In this document: positions 1 through 9,533 of the stretch, piece by piece
Layout: every line of letters starts with the position of its first letter
Position numbering within the stretch: position 1 is the stretch's first letter
Assembly (NCBI GenBank): GCA_010094025.1
Contig: ML991904.1
Span: forward strand, 1-29,020
DNA from: Viridothelium virens
Taxonomy: Eukaryota; Ascomycota; Dothideomycetes; Trypetheliales; Trypetheliaceae
Length of the DNA: 29,020 nt
Direction of reading: 5' to 3'
The notes under the pieces: generated by a model
What the model was told of the DNA's origin: nothing
The model's database searches: none
Seen by the model: only the letters and a program-made list of their open reading frames with translations
Translations under genes and position numbers: made by a program

Positions 1-136
1 TGAATGTCTATAGAACAGGTACTTCTCTATCCACCATATTACCTCTGCAGATAATTTGGCAGACATCTGTACAAAGGCCTTGCCTCTGCCAACACTACGC
101 AACTTGGTCTCTCGGGTTTTGAGGGCAGAAGATTGA
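1..136 (+). pseudogene. 3' end of Ty1/copia polyprotein (RNase H tail)
   Basis: Reading from base 2, the translation contains SIHHITSADNLADICTKALP and then a stop at 134-136. This matches the conserved C-terminus of copia reverse transcriptase/RNase H, the 'NLADI-TKALP' region. The rest of the element lies to the left of the window. An in-frame TAG at 11-13 shows that this copy, or at least this stretch, is damaged. It is followed by a short untranslated stretch, a purine-rich tract (about 166-173) and the 3' LTR, in the normal order for a copia element. The assignment rests on the motif and on the order of parts. Confidence 0.85.
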
Positions 137-173
137 ACACCATACAACCTCTACAGATGCTGTTTCAGGGGAG

Positions 174-333
174 TGTTGAGGGAAACTGCACCTGCTGTGG
201 TTAGGAAGGTTGACTGCATCCACGGTAGATGTTACCACATTCGCTCTAGTGTATATAGCGACCTCCACGGTCCTCCGTAGACTTAGACCTTGATTCTACC
301 ACAATTAATACTATTCATTTTCCCACTTCAACA
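174..333 (+). mobile_element. 3' LTR of a copia retrotransposon (160 bp)
   Basis: The LTR begins TGTTGA and ends TCAACA, a perfect 6-bp inverted terminal repeat of the TG...CA type. It follows a purine-rich tract that fits a polypurine primer. A TATA-like TATATA lies at 252-257. The bases right after the LTR (AGATG, 334-338) would be the 5-bp target-site copy. Its partner is outside the window, so the duplication cannot be checked here. A length of 160 bp is short but normal for fungal copia LTRs. Confidence 0.8.
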
Positions 334-3039
334 AGATGAACTACACAACGACCTCCCTCAGGACAACGATGATGATAACACGTACACCCTCGGAAATATT
401 GGTAATCATTATATCGTCCTTGCATGTCTACCCGCAGGCCAGACTGGTACGAACTCTGCCGCGGCGGTCGCAATGCAGATGAAATCTACATTCCGCGCGA
501 TTCGATTTGGGCTTATGGTTGGGATTGGAGGTGGTGTTCCTGGTATAAAAGCAGACATTCGGCTTGGTGATATTGTAATAAGCCAGCCGGGCAATGGTTA
601 TGGGGGGGTAATCCAGTATGACTTTGGAAAGTCAACACCGAGTGGGATTGAGCGAATAGGCTTCCCAAATACTCCACCTCGAATCCTCCTTACCGCTGTT
701 TCAAAGCTAAGAGCAAATAACGACCTGGGAAAAAGTCATATCCTGGATTACATTTCGACTCTTAGTCGCCTTCCTAAATTTAGGCGCGAACAAGCAGGCG
801 ACGATACACTATTTGAAGCGGTTTATAACCATGTTGGTGGGAATAACTACTCATCATGCAACAACGCTAAAAAGCTACGGCGTAGTGTACGGCTAGTGGA
901 TACACCTAAAATTCACTACGGCACGATCGCATCAGGAAATCTAGTGATAAGAGACGGCGCTACAAGAGACCGTATTAGTACTGAACTTGGAGAGGTGTTG
1001 TGCTTCGAGATGGAGGCGGCAGGCCTAATGAATAATTTCCCATGCTTAGTGATCCGTGGAATCTGCGACTACGCCGACTCACATAAGAACAAGAGATGGC
1101 AGCCGTATGCGGCTGGAACCGCGGCAGCATACGCAAAGGAGCTGCTTCAAGTAATACCTGAGGCAGAGGTGAGGGAGACACGGACGATTGAAGCGCAAAT
1201 CTCCTCCAGCGATGGTACAGTGTTTATCGGTGATAAGATTAACATCAGTATAGTATCCATGTCCAAAAGAGGTTTCCAGTAATATTGATTCTAGGTCAAC
1301 GAGTTCAGCTCACATTACCACCGTGCGACCTTTAGCCCGATCTCTCTACCGTTGCTTTCTTACCTCTTCCGATCAGTTCAGACCTATACAAGATGACCTC
1401 GCGCGTCTTATTACCAGACTCGGAGCAATCACGGAAGAAAGTACGGACTTCCACATTGATTGCGAGAAGGAACCTGCACTATGTAAACTTGCACAAGACT
1501 TACATCAGATCTTAGATGAACTTCTCAAGTTCAAAGAACATTACGATTCAGTCGGAACTCAGACACAAAGAATATGGGAGTGGCAGCAGTGGCGGACGGA
1601 GGAGCTATCGGAGATCAGATCAAGGCTAACGACCACTATATCTACGCTCAACACGGTGTACATCAAGTTAATTCAGTAAGCTTGCACGAAAACAGAAATA
1701 AATGCTGCTCTGATTCCCTTCTAGTTCTTCAACCAAAATGGTAATGGTTAAGCTTGACACGTTCATGGATGAACTTCGGTCTGGGAAACGCGAAGGTTCT
1801 GTGGTGACACATCATACTACAAGCTCGCTTTCAGCTGATGAAAAGGAGGCATGGCGACAACTACGTAAAGAGTTAGAGGGCATTGGCATTACGCCTGCAC
1901 TTTTCAACCAGCATCACGAAATCATTACCGCCAGACTTCAAGAAGCTATCGAAAAAGGAGATCTTATCGAGACTCCCAAGGAGGAACTTTCCGAGAACAG
2001 AGAAGGGTGTAATAGCAAATTATCTCTAAACTTTGGAGATCGGGGTTTCGGTACTGAAGACTCAGAAGATGAGCATCTAGCTTCTATGGTCCTAAAAGAC
2101 GCAGCCGTTTTCCAGCCCCGTAATCCGAGAACTAACATCCGACTACCTACTGCGACCCCTGCTTCGCTCTTCAGAGGACCAAATCGAATTACGAGATTGT
2201 TGTCCAGGATTACCAACGGTGGGGTAAGACTGATAGAAGCAGCTGAGCAGGGCAATGAGCTTCTCGTTCGAGAATTGCTTCAGAAAGGCGCCGATATCAA
2301 CTGGATGGATTCGTGCGACCGGACGCCATTATTGTGGGCAGCGATGGCCGGGCACGAGGCTGTTGTGAGGCTGCTGCTGTTGAAGACAGGCAAGGTCGAC
2401 GTCGACTCCAGGGATCGGGACGGCGTGACACCACTCTCGGCGGCGGTGAGGCATGGGCACGAGGCTGTTGTGAAGCTGCTGTTCGACGCGGGCAAGGTCG
2501 ACGTCAACTCTAGGGACCGGGAAGGTAAGACACCACTATGGCGGGCGGTGTTGGGTGGGCGTACGGGTGTTTTGAGGCTGCTGCTCGACACTGGGATGGT
2601 CGACGTCAACTCTGGGAATCAGGACGGTACTACACCACTATGGTTGGCGGTAACGATGGCGTTTAGTAATGGGCACACGGATATTGTGAGGCTGCTGCTC
2701 GACACGGGGATGGCCGATGTCAACTCTAAGCCTCCGAACAGTTTAACACCATTAATGAATGCGGTAATGGGCGGGCGTGCGGATATTGTAAAGCTGCTGC
2801 TCGACACGGGGATGGCCGATGTCAACTCTAAGCCTCCGAACAGTTTAAAACCATTAATGAATGCGGTAATGGGCGGGCGTGCGGATATTGTAAAGCTACT
2901 GCTCGACACAGGTAAGATTGATATTAACTACGTGAGTCAGGACCGCCTGACACCCCTGGCGGCGGCGAGGTTAGGTGGGCATACGGATATTATGAGACTG
3001 CTTTCTCAACCTCCGTCCCACCCATCACCTTCAGTTTAA
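334..3039 (+). CDS. PNP-helical-ankyrin repeat protein, 5' end removed by LTR insertion
   Basis: Exons are (≤334)-1247, 1309-1675 and 1725-3039. The introns are 1248-1308 (61 nt) and 1676-1724 (49 nt, GTAAGC...TTCTAG), and the phases join into one open frame. An N-terminal nucleoside-phosphorylase-like (PNP_UDP) domain is shown by FGLMVGIGGGVP, DIRLGDIV, CFEMEAAGL and GICDYADSHKNK. A helical region typical of fungal NLR-like proteins follows (SSDQFRPIQDDL, REGSVVTHHTT, KEAWRQLRKELEGIGIT). About seven ankyrin repeats form the C-terminus (2230-3010). No NACHT or NB-ARC nucleotide-binding site (GxxGxGKS) is visible. Homology begins within a few bases of the LTR edge (DELHNDLPQ). The usual first ~25 residues (the DYTIGWICALP-type segment) are missing. 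There is no in-frame ATG between the stop at 284-286 and the ATG at 473. It is therefore a truncated gene whose start probably lies beyond the retroelement, outside the window. The family is implicated in fungal non-self recognition; that role is inferred here. Confidence 0.82.
2692..2895 (+). repeat. tandem duplication of one ankyrin-repeat unit (2 x 102 bp)
   Basis: Bases 2692-2793 and 2794-2895 are the same 34-codon unit with one difference by eye (ACACC versus AAACC, changing T to K). Neighbouring ankyrin units are clearly more diverged. The unit length is codon-exact, so the frame is kept. This is a recent duplication or gene-conversion product. Confidence 0.9.
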
Positions 3040-3956
3040 TGCCCTTTATATACCCTTAAAATTGCACTCGAACATCATTTTGATCTGAAAGCATATCAGT
3101 AAGCAGCTCTAGAGGTGTTTGCATTCATCATATGACAACAGAAGCTTATCAATAGTCGATCAATGTTGCTTACATTCCAGATGCCTGCAACGCTTGATGG
3201 TGAAGACCACTGCGCACACGCACGGCTCAAGTATGTCGTAACACTGATACCCGATGCGGAGGGGTAGGCTTGAAGGCTTGTTTGTAGACTTGAGTCAATA
3301 ACTGTAGTGAGGTAAAGATAATTTAGTCAAGTCACTGTTAGAAAAATAAGGTCATGGGTCGTATTTGTGACTGGTCATGATTTGCCTGCGCAACTTCACG
3401 CAAACAAATAGTATGAGTTATGTGCGAACCCTTCCAGGGTGCGCAAGGAAGGAAAGTTGAGAGGTTGCGCAGACCAGACACTGATTTAGCAAAAATCTAT
3501 ATTGTTCGCCGGAAAGGCGCTATCAAAGCTCTCAAAATGCTTGAAGTCAGGACAGGACCGGGCGGGTCCATACCGTTTCTAACGTTAGAGGAAATCATGT
3601 TAAAGGCATTTTAATATAGGGGATACCAGTAAAATTGTGGAGATAAAGTAGAGAGCATATATCTTAGAAGTGGTCGTATTCTTATACTTAGGTAGGCCGA
3701 GCCAAAGCCCTTTACGACGCCGGCGCTCGTTAAACTTTCATTAAGCCTCCTAAGACAGATTACTGTGGGTAGTTCTACCTGCCGTGGGTTGGCTGCATGG
3801 AGTCAAGGACTCTGCTTAAGATCCCCATCTCGATCTAGACAACCGAATTCAATTCCGGCTGCAGACGAGCAGCCTTTCTTATAGGCAGCGATCAATTACA
3901 GATCAAATTGATTCGAATTTGCCCGTTTGCCACTTTCAAAACGTTAAGAACCCTTG
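3040..3956. other. intergenic, no gene recognised
   Basis: This is 3' flank of the ankyrin gene. A 64-codon open frame at 3420-3614 has no recognisable features and is probably chance. The right end leads into the carboxylesterase remnant and may contain more of it in an unreadable state. Confidence 0.5.
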
Positions 3957-4110
3957 AACATGGGGATGCGTGATCAACGTGCCAGCTTTCAATGGATCAA
4001 GGAAAACATTTGTGCATTCGGCGGCGACCCCTGAGCGCAATATAGCGTACGGGTTAAGTGCTGGCGGAACCTTTTTTTCCCTTCAATACTTCGCACATGA
4101 AGGGACATAG
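3957..4110 (+). pseudogene. remnant of a type-B carboxylesterase/lipase
   Basis: From 3957 the frame reads NMGMRDQR, then QWIKENICAFGGDP, then a stop. This is the conserved 'LRDQR...W(V/I)xxNIxxFGGDP' block of type-B carboxylesterases. Dropping one C in the CCCC run near 4028-4031 restores a second frame reading YGLSAGGTFFSLQYFAHEG, which holds the GxSxGG nucleophile elbow. So an esterase fragment with a +1 frameshift ends at the TAG at 4108-4110. No upstream oxyanion-hole segment or downstream His region was found. It is a dead fragment, 3' to and antiparallel with the GH43 gene. Confidence 0.72.
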
Positions 4111-4233
4111 GGCATACCTTTCCAGCGAGCCTGTACAATGTCTGCACCACTTTGCTTCCAAACTTTCGGCGTAGTCCGCGAGTACGTGACTCTAGATGTA
4201 CAGGATAATATGAGTGCATTGAAGGACTTCTCA

Positions 4234-5349
4234 CTAGCTAAGAACAGGCCAGCCATTCGAGTAAGAGATGTGATTGTACCCAAGTCTTGTGTCTCCGTCA
4301 TTAAGACTGACAGACTTATCCACTATCATAACAACGTTAGTTCCAGTTCTCGTAGTCAGACCTCGCAGATGCATGTGGACTCACAGTAATGATAGTAAAG
4401 AATGTCAGTACCGTCCGCTGCTGTGACGACTCCTTGACCCCCTGGAGCGTAGACGTTGCCATTTGACCCCATGATAGTCGTGCCGCCCCCCTGAGCCATA
4501 TCTTTACCGCTTTGATCAAGGAAAGGCCCAGTGACACTAGTGGACCGGCCGACAATGATCTTGTATCTGATCTTCTAGTCAGTCTACTACGGCCACATAA
4601 ATGCAAGGCACATAATGATAACAAAAGAGGAGAGCTTACTCAGTGCCTGCCGCAGGCAAGGCGTTGGCATTGAACCCGCAGCACTGTCCGTGACTGACCC
4701 ATAAGTAGTAATATGGGGCATGATAGCTCATATAGCTCCCTTCTTCCGGTCTATTTCCGGAGGGGTCTTCGCTGATCATTTTCGCACTGGACGCAGACCC
4801 TGGCGTTGCCAAACCTGACTGTAACGGGACTTGCCAGATGTCAGCCCAGAAACTACCCCAATTTAAGTAAGCACTGCCACTAGGTGTGACGATCAAGTTG
4901 GGGTCAATGGCGTTGGTGATTGTGTAAGGAGATGTGGACCCTGGGCTAGAGATGACAGCACCATGGTCGGTCCAGGATCCAACATTAAGGCTGGAAGAAG
5001 TGGCGAGACCAATGACGCTGGTCTGAGAGCCGAAGTTGCTGGCAGCATAGTAGAGATAATAGAGTCCATTTACTTGGTGTAGGTCAGGGGCCCAGAGATC
5101 TGTCTTGCCAGGGTTGTTAATATTTGGGGCGGAGGAAAAGACAGTCCCTTGGTGAGCCCATGGACCACTGATTGAGTCAGCTTTCCAATAGTTAAGGAGT
5201 CCTCCTGTCGAGAAAGCGTAGTATTTGCCCGAATTCTGAACAATGGCGGGATCATGAACTTGTAGATTCGCATAGTTGGTACTTGGGAAAGCAAGTGACA
5301 ACGAGGGTAAGGTAAGAAGAAGACATAAGTCTGTCAAAGAAGCTCGCAT
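4234..5349 (-). CDS. secreted GH43 glycoside hydrolase, endo-1,5-alpha-L-arabinanase-like
   Basis: Exons (minus strand) are 5349-4640, 4566-4385 and 4322-4234. Introns are 4639-4567 (73 nt) and 4384-4323 (62 nt, GTGAGT...ATAG). The phases join to 326 residues, the usual size for fungal arabinanases. Residues 1-20 form a signal peptide. The GH43 catalytic triad is visible as Asp33 (HDPAI), Asp149 (AIDPN) and Glu203 (PEEGSY). Family blocks [26 protein letters not shown] and VYAPGGQG are present, and the protein ends [15 protein letters not shown]. The family cleaves alpha-1,5-arabinan in plant pectin outside the cell. The stop at 4636-4638 is read-through of the first donor (GAGTAAGC), not a real stop. 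All motifs are intact. The exact GH43 subfamily is not certain. Confidence 0.88.
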
Positions 5350-6923
5350 GATAGTTGGAGAGACCTAGTAGGACTGAAAGAGAAGTGGTTTGTATCAAAG
5401 GGTATACAGCAAGACAAGACAGAGGAAGAAAATTTTCCGACAAGCAAGAGACAGTTTAGACAAGAATCTCAACTGCTTTTTGTTTTTTGATTGCCAAACG
5501 TGGCGGAAACGGTGAAGCCGAAGGAGACACCTTTCTTCCTTATACTGTGTCAAGCTCATATAATTCTTCCGTGAACAACCCCTGTCCTTTTCTCTTTTCT
5601 CGGAAACGGTCATTGTAAAATATCGGCGAAGAAGCACTTTACTGTAGAAGGGAACCTTTACATGAAGAGAGGTTAGTATGCAAGATAATCCCACAGGAGG
5701 ATTGGAGGAAACGTTTCGAAACATGAAATCAAGACCGTTGATTGAGACAGGGGACTCCTGGACTGCTGACTCTGTCACGAGCCTTGTTAGTAAACACCAG
5801 CGTGCATGCAACATAGTCAAATGTTTATTTAACCCTTCGGAGAAGCCGGCAAAAAGGGAATAGGTTCCGTCTTCACTTCCGCATAGGGGCCGGAGAAATA
5901 TGCGGGGTAGGTTACATTAGTACATCAGTACCGTAGCTACCAAAATAGGTCCACCCAATAACGGAATGAAGCACATGTTTGGGACACTAGGGTATCATAC
6001 TTGAAAGAATATGGGCCTTCTATTGGCGGGACTTGCCTTGTGACATATATGCAGCACCGAATTGCTGCACTTATCAGCCTACAATTGTCCTTCAGCAAAA
6101 GAGTGAGCCAACAGGCCGTACGCCCCTTGGATTACCATTATTCTCGTAGATTTGCCTTGCCCTGGTAATTCCGCCTAATTGGTGATACCTTAGTCTGCTG
6201 ATATTCGGCTGGAAGCTCCATAGTACCGTTGCTATCGCTGTGCAACCATGCCTTTCGCTATGCTAATCCCGTACAGGGGGTTGCGAATGAAACATGTGCC
6301 TCGGCTCTTCGAATGAATGCTCAGGGTTGGGAGTTGCGAAGCGCTGTAGCGACAGGGACGACAGTGCTGTGATGGCCCGATGCCCGAAGGTGTACCAGAG
6401 AAAAAAACAGCAGGAATTTGAACACAGACTAGAATTTGAAGCACTTCGTGGCAACGTGAGAATGATGAGGTTCACTGCTTCGTTGGAAGTGAGGGTAAGA
6501 TACTAGACACAAGAGCCTGCTGGAGGAAGACTTCCTTAAGAAACATGAATTGGTCGTAGGAACGAGTATCAGAATCTCACTTTGCAAGGAACGAACCTGT
6601 GAGAACTGCCTTTTTTCCAAACCAAAACACGAAGTTTAGATCGATATCCTTTAGCGCGCGATTGAGCTAGTCTGTTAACAATAATCTAGTCAAGCCCACT
6701 GTCCTATCTCACTCCAGCTTGGATGGTCTTTGATGCAGGTAATGTTCTGGCTTGGTCCTTTCACACAGGCAATCAGACTCTTTTATCTGTGCTCCAGGAT
6801 ATGGGAATGCTGATACTCAGTAATGAGATGATGTTTTTTTCTCCAGGAAAACTGAAAGTTCATGCATTCATCAGGGCATGAAAACGCAGACCAGGTACTG
6901 TACTCTTTCCAGCTTTCTCTGGT
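5350..6923. other. intergenic: promoter side of the GH43 gene, downstream side of the PKS remnant
   Basis: This stretch has several overlapping open frames on both strands (for example 5395-5820 minus and 6294-6506 plus). None shows a motif, signal peptide or family pattern. The 5' untranslated region and promoter of the minus-strand GH43 gene must lie near 5350 and above. No clear transposon ends or tRNA were found. Confidence 0.5.
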
Positions 6924-7953
6924 CTATATGAGCAATGCACTCTTCTCTATCACTAGCTTGGCAAAATCCCTCAGCTGCGGACTCTGTAGGATGTCAAAGA
7001 TAGATAGTTTCGCCTTGATAGTCAAGGTAAGCCAATTACGCAGCTCAACGGCGACCAAAGAGTCGACGCCATGCACCGCTACCGCAATGTCTAAATCCAC
7101 ATCTTCGACGGATACACTGAACACGGCGGCCAGTCGCGAGGCGAGTGCTTTAGCTACCAGGTCCGTGAATTATTGCGTGGACTCTTCCCTTTCCTTGCTG
7201 CCGCTACTGCCAGTGATGGCCTGCATAAGCAATGCTGTTGGATCGAATGTGGTACTTTCGGACGAAGGAGAAGCTGCCGCAGAGAAAGATGCCAATCCGG
7301 CCAGACGCAACGTATCAAACCGCCTGTCGCGGCGAAGGATTGTGTTTGCGGGAAGGCGGGCCTAGGGTACCAAGTTCACAACGACCTAGGCGTCATCGGG
7401 CGTTTTCGTCTTACTTGACGACTTTCGATTCAGATCCATTGATGATGTTAGACACCGTTTTCGGAGAAAAGGACTCGATTAATTTCTCTGTGTAACCTGA
7501 GATAAGGGCTCTATATAAACCTCATCGAAAATGAGGACAGTAAAAAACCTAATTAACTAGTAAAATGAGGACCTACGTAGTAGGTTCGAGAATCTCGCGC
7601 ATTGACCCTCGTGTAGAGCATAGCGAGATTACGCGGTAGGCTAGGTTGATTGGATCAACTTCATGAAGAACATCATGAACATCATCATCCATATCGTGCT
7701 TAATGGCGGACTCGACGAGGTCGAGCACGCGATCTACGGGTACGGATACAGTGCTGAGGGCTTCGACACGGTTTTGCGCTTCCGTTTCCTTGCTGATCAT
7801 GGAGGTTCCGGTAACCCCGGGTAGATCGAGGCTCACGCCAGCTAGACCAGCTGCAACGCGGTGACGGACTAAGGCGTCCTCAAGTGCGTTTGCAGCAGCG
7901 TAATTCACTTGCGAGAGATGCCCCGCCACGTCGGTTATCGAGGAGAGGAGTAC

Positions 7954-8165
7954 TGATGTTATTTGAGCATCTTTATCTGAGGTCGAGGAAAGGAACTCAA
8001 TTATCTCTCTAGAAATCAGGCGTAGGAGCCTCTATATATAGGTTTCGTGCAACTACTACTACTGCTTCAGATCCTGTGATATGTCAGTTCGTCGTCATCC
8101 TAATTTCGCAGTTGGTTGTCATCGTGATGCGGCAGTTTGTCGTCCTAGCTCAGTGAACAACATCA
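7954..8165 (-). mobile_element. solo LTR (212 bp) inserted in the PKS ketoreductase
   Basis: The element starts TGATGTT and ends AACATCA, so it has TG...CA termini with a perfect 7-bp inverted repeat. It is flanked by identical 5-bp copies of AGTAC (7949-7953 and 8166-8170). Removing the element and one copy rejoins the KR reading (DLSFF then VLLSSITDVAGH). The TATATATA motif near 8033-8039 and the repeat block towards the other end suggest the LTR is oriented on the minus strand. No internal retrotransposon sequence is present, as expected after LTR-LTR recombination. Confidence 0.9.
8085..8156. repeat. three imperfect 24-bp tandem repeats inside the solo LTR
   Basis: Units start at 8085, 8109 and 8133, exactly 24 bp apart. 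Each begins CAGTT and contains a GTCGTC- or GTTGTC-like core. In the minus orientation of the LTR they lie upstream of the TATA-like box, where U3 enhancer repeats are found in other LTR elements. An enhancer role is inferred. Confidence 0.75.
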
Positions 8166-9533
8166 AGTACGAAGAAAGAGAGATCGCGCGGCAGGTGCTT
8201 GTGCAGGTTCCTGGTGCCTGCGATCTTTGGCTTCGCTACACGGTTTCATGGAGTATGTGTCATGCGCTCCAGAACGGTATCCTACACCACGATTCGATCA
8301 GATTAGTTTTGGCGACAAGTGATATTAGGAAATGTTGGATGGTTTCTTTATCTGACTTACCTCAAGAATGGCAGCAGTGTGAATGACACCGCGAATTGGA
8401 GGCAAAGAACCTGAAACGACACGGAGGACTCTGACGAGGTTTTCTTGGCTTGACACATCGCAGTTGAGAAACAGAAGATGGCAGCCTTTCGTTGTGGCAT
8501 CATGTGCCAGGACGTCACAGTAGGATGCATCCCTATGTTACGGGAGAGAACAAGCACGTTCTTTGCGCCTTTGAATATCATCCAAGACACTACGGCACCG
8601 TCAACACCGCCTAAGCACCCAACAATCAGGCAAGTTGCATTCTTATTTTCAAACGAGATCGGCCCTTACGAGGAGTGATCTTCACCAGGTCATTAGCTTG
8701 GGCAGCAATGACTGCGTTGGAGGTGTCACAGGCAGTTTTGCAGTGGAATCTTAGCAGATGACGCGAAGACTCACTTTTAACACCTCCCTCATCGGCCGAA
8801 CACTGTATTCAGCTAGCTGCAATACTTCGGCGCGCACATACTTGACGCGTCGTGTAGCAAGCGATTTCAAGTCCAGGTTCTGGTTCGGGACTCCAATGTC
8901 GGCTAAGCGACCAAAATGGGCGATGCAGTCAGGAGCGGACTGGAGTAGAGACGCTGTTTGTGGGCAAGTCGAGTTAGCAAAAGTGACATCTGCTCCCTGA
9001 CCGTCGGTCTGCCACGATGAAATCAGCAGAACTCATTATATTCCGGCTTGTTAGGCCGCGGCGTGTGAAAAGATGGTACTTCTCCATCAGGAGGTGTGTC
9101 TAGATTTCAGTATCATCGGTAACAGTCCACACATCGGCACCTAGGTGACTCGCAAGCGTAGAGTAGGAGCCGCTTGGCTGCTGGGATCACTCTCTGGATG
9201 TATGATAAGCCCGTTCTCACCATTTCATAGCCTCGCCACATGGACAAGCGCGTGGTAGGCTGCGGCATAGGCTAACGCAATACACACTGCTTCTTCAAAG
9301 GACAAACCATGAGGAATCTTCAAGACGCTGGTCCAATTTGCCCGACCTGTGCTTGCGAATGAGCCCTTTCTCCTACAGTCTCGTCAGATCCAGGGTCGCC
9401 TGTAGTTGTTCGTCCACTTGTCCTTTGGGAAACAGTACCGGCACGTCACATTTGCCTCATCGGTACTACTCATAGACTACAATCGTGGAGCGGCTGCCAG
9501 GTTCTGAAATGTCATGCTAAGATTTCTCGATGC

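Larger units (their letters stand above)
6924..9380 (-). pseudogene. remnant of a reducing type I polyketide synthase (ER-KR-ACP)
   Basis: Reading on the minus strand, three C-terminal PKS domains appear in order. The enoylreductase (about 9375-8650) shows GSFAS, KIPHGLSFEEA, AAYHALVHVARL, SHLGADV and CIAHFGRLADIG. The ketoreductase (about 8640-7600) shows CLIVGCLGGV, WMIFKGAKNVLVLSRN, NCDVSSQENLV, LPPIRGVIHTAAILE, KIAGTRNLHKHLPRDL, AGHLSQVNYAAANALEDAL and VSLDLPGV. The acyl carrier protein ends the protein and keeps its phosphopantetheine serine (GVDSLVAVELRNW), with a stop at 6924-6926. The domains lie in different frames with several stops (for example right after VHVARL). A normal 79-nt intron (8360-8282, GTAAGT...TAG) still separates AAILE from DTVLERM. 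The KR is split by a solo LTR. KS, AT and DH are absent, and homology stops near 9380, about 150 bp from the SDR gene. The gene is dead. Confidence 0.85.

Noticed and set aside
2280-2909. minus-strand frames of ~100 codons under the ankyrin region
   Set aside because: Antisense shadows produced by the repetitive codon pattern of the ankyrin repeats.
4636-4638. stop codon that would truncate the GH43 arabinanase-like protein at 237 residues
   Set aside because: It is part of a GTAAGC donor; two further exons complete the family C-terminus in phase.
5395-5820. 141-codon minus-strand open frame upstream of the arabinanase-like gene
   Set aside because: No motif, no coding-like composition, and overlapped by other frames; probably promoter/5' UTR.
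8081-8386. 101-codon plus-strand open frame
   Set aside because: Lies across the solo LTR and the PKS KR remnant; no independent protein features.
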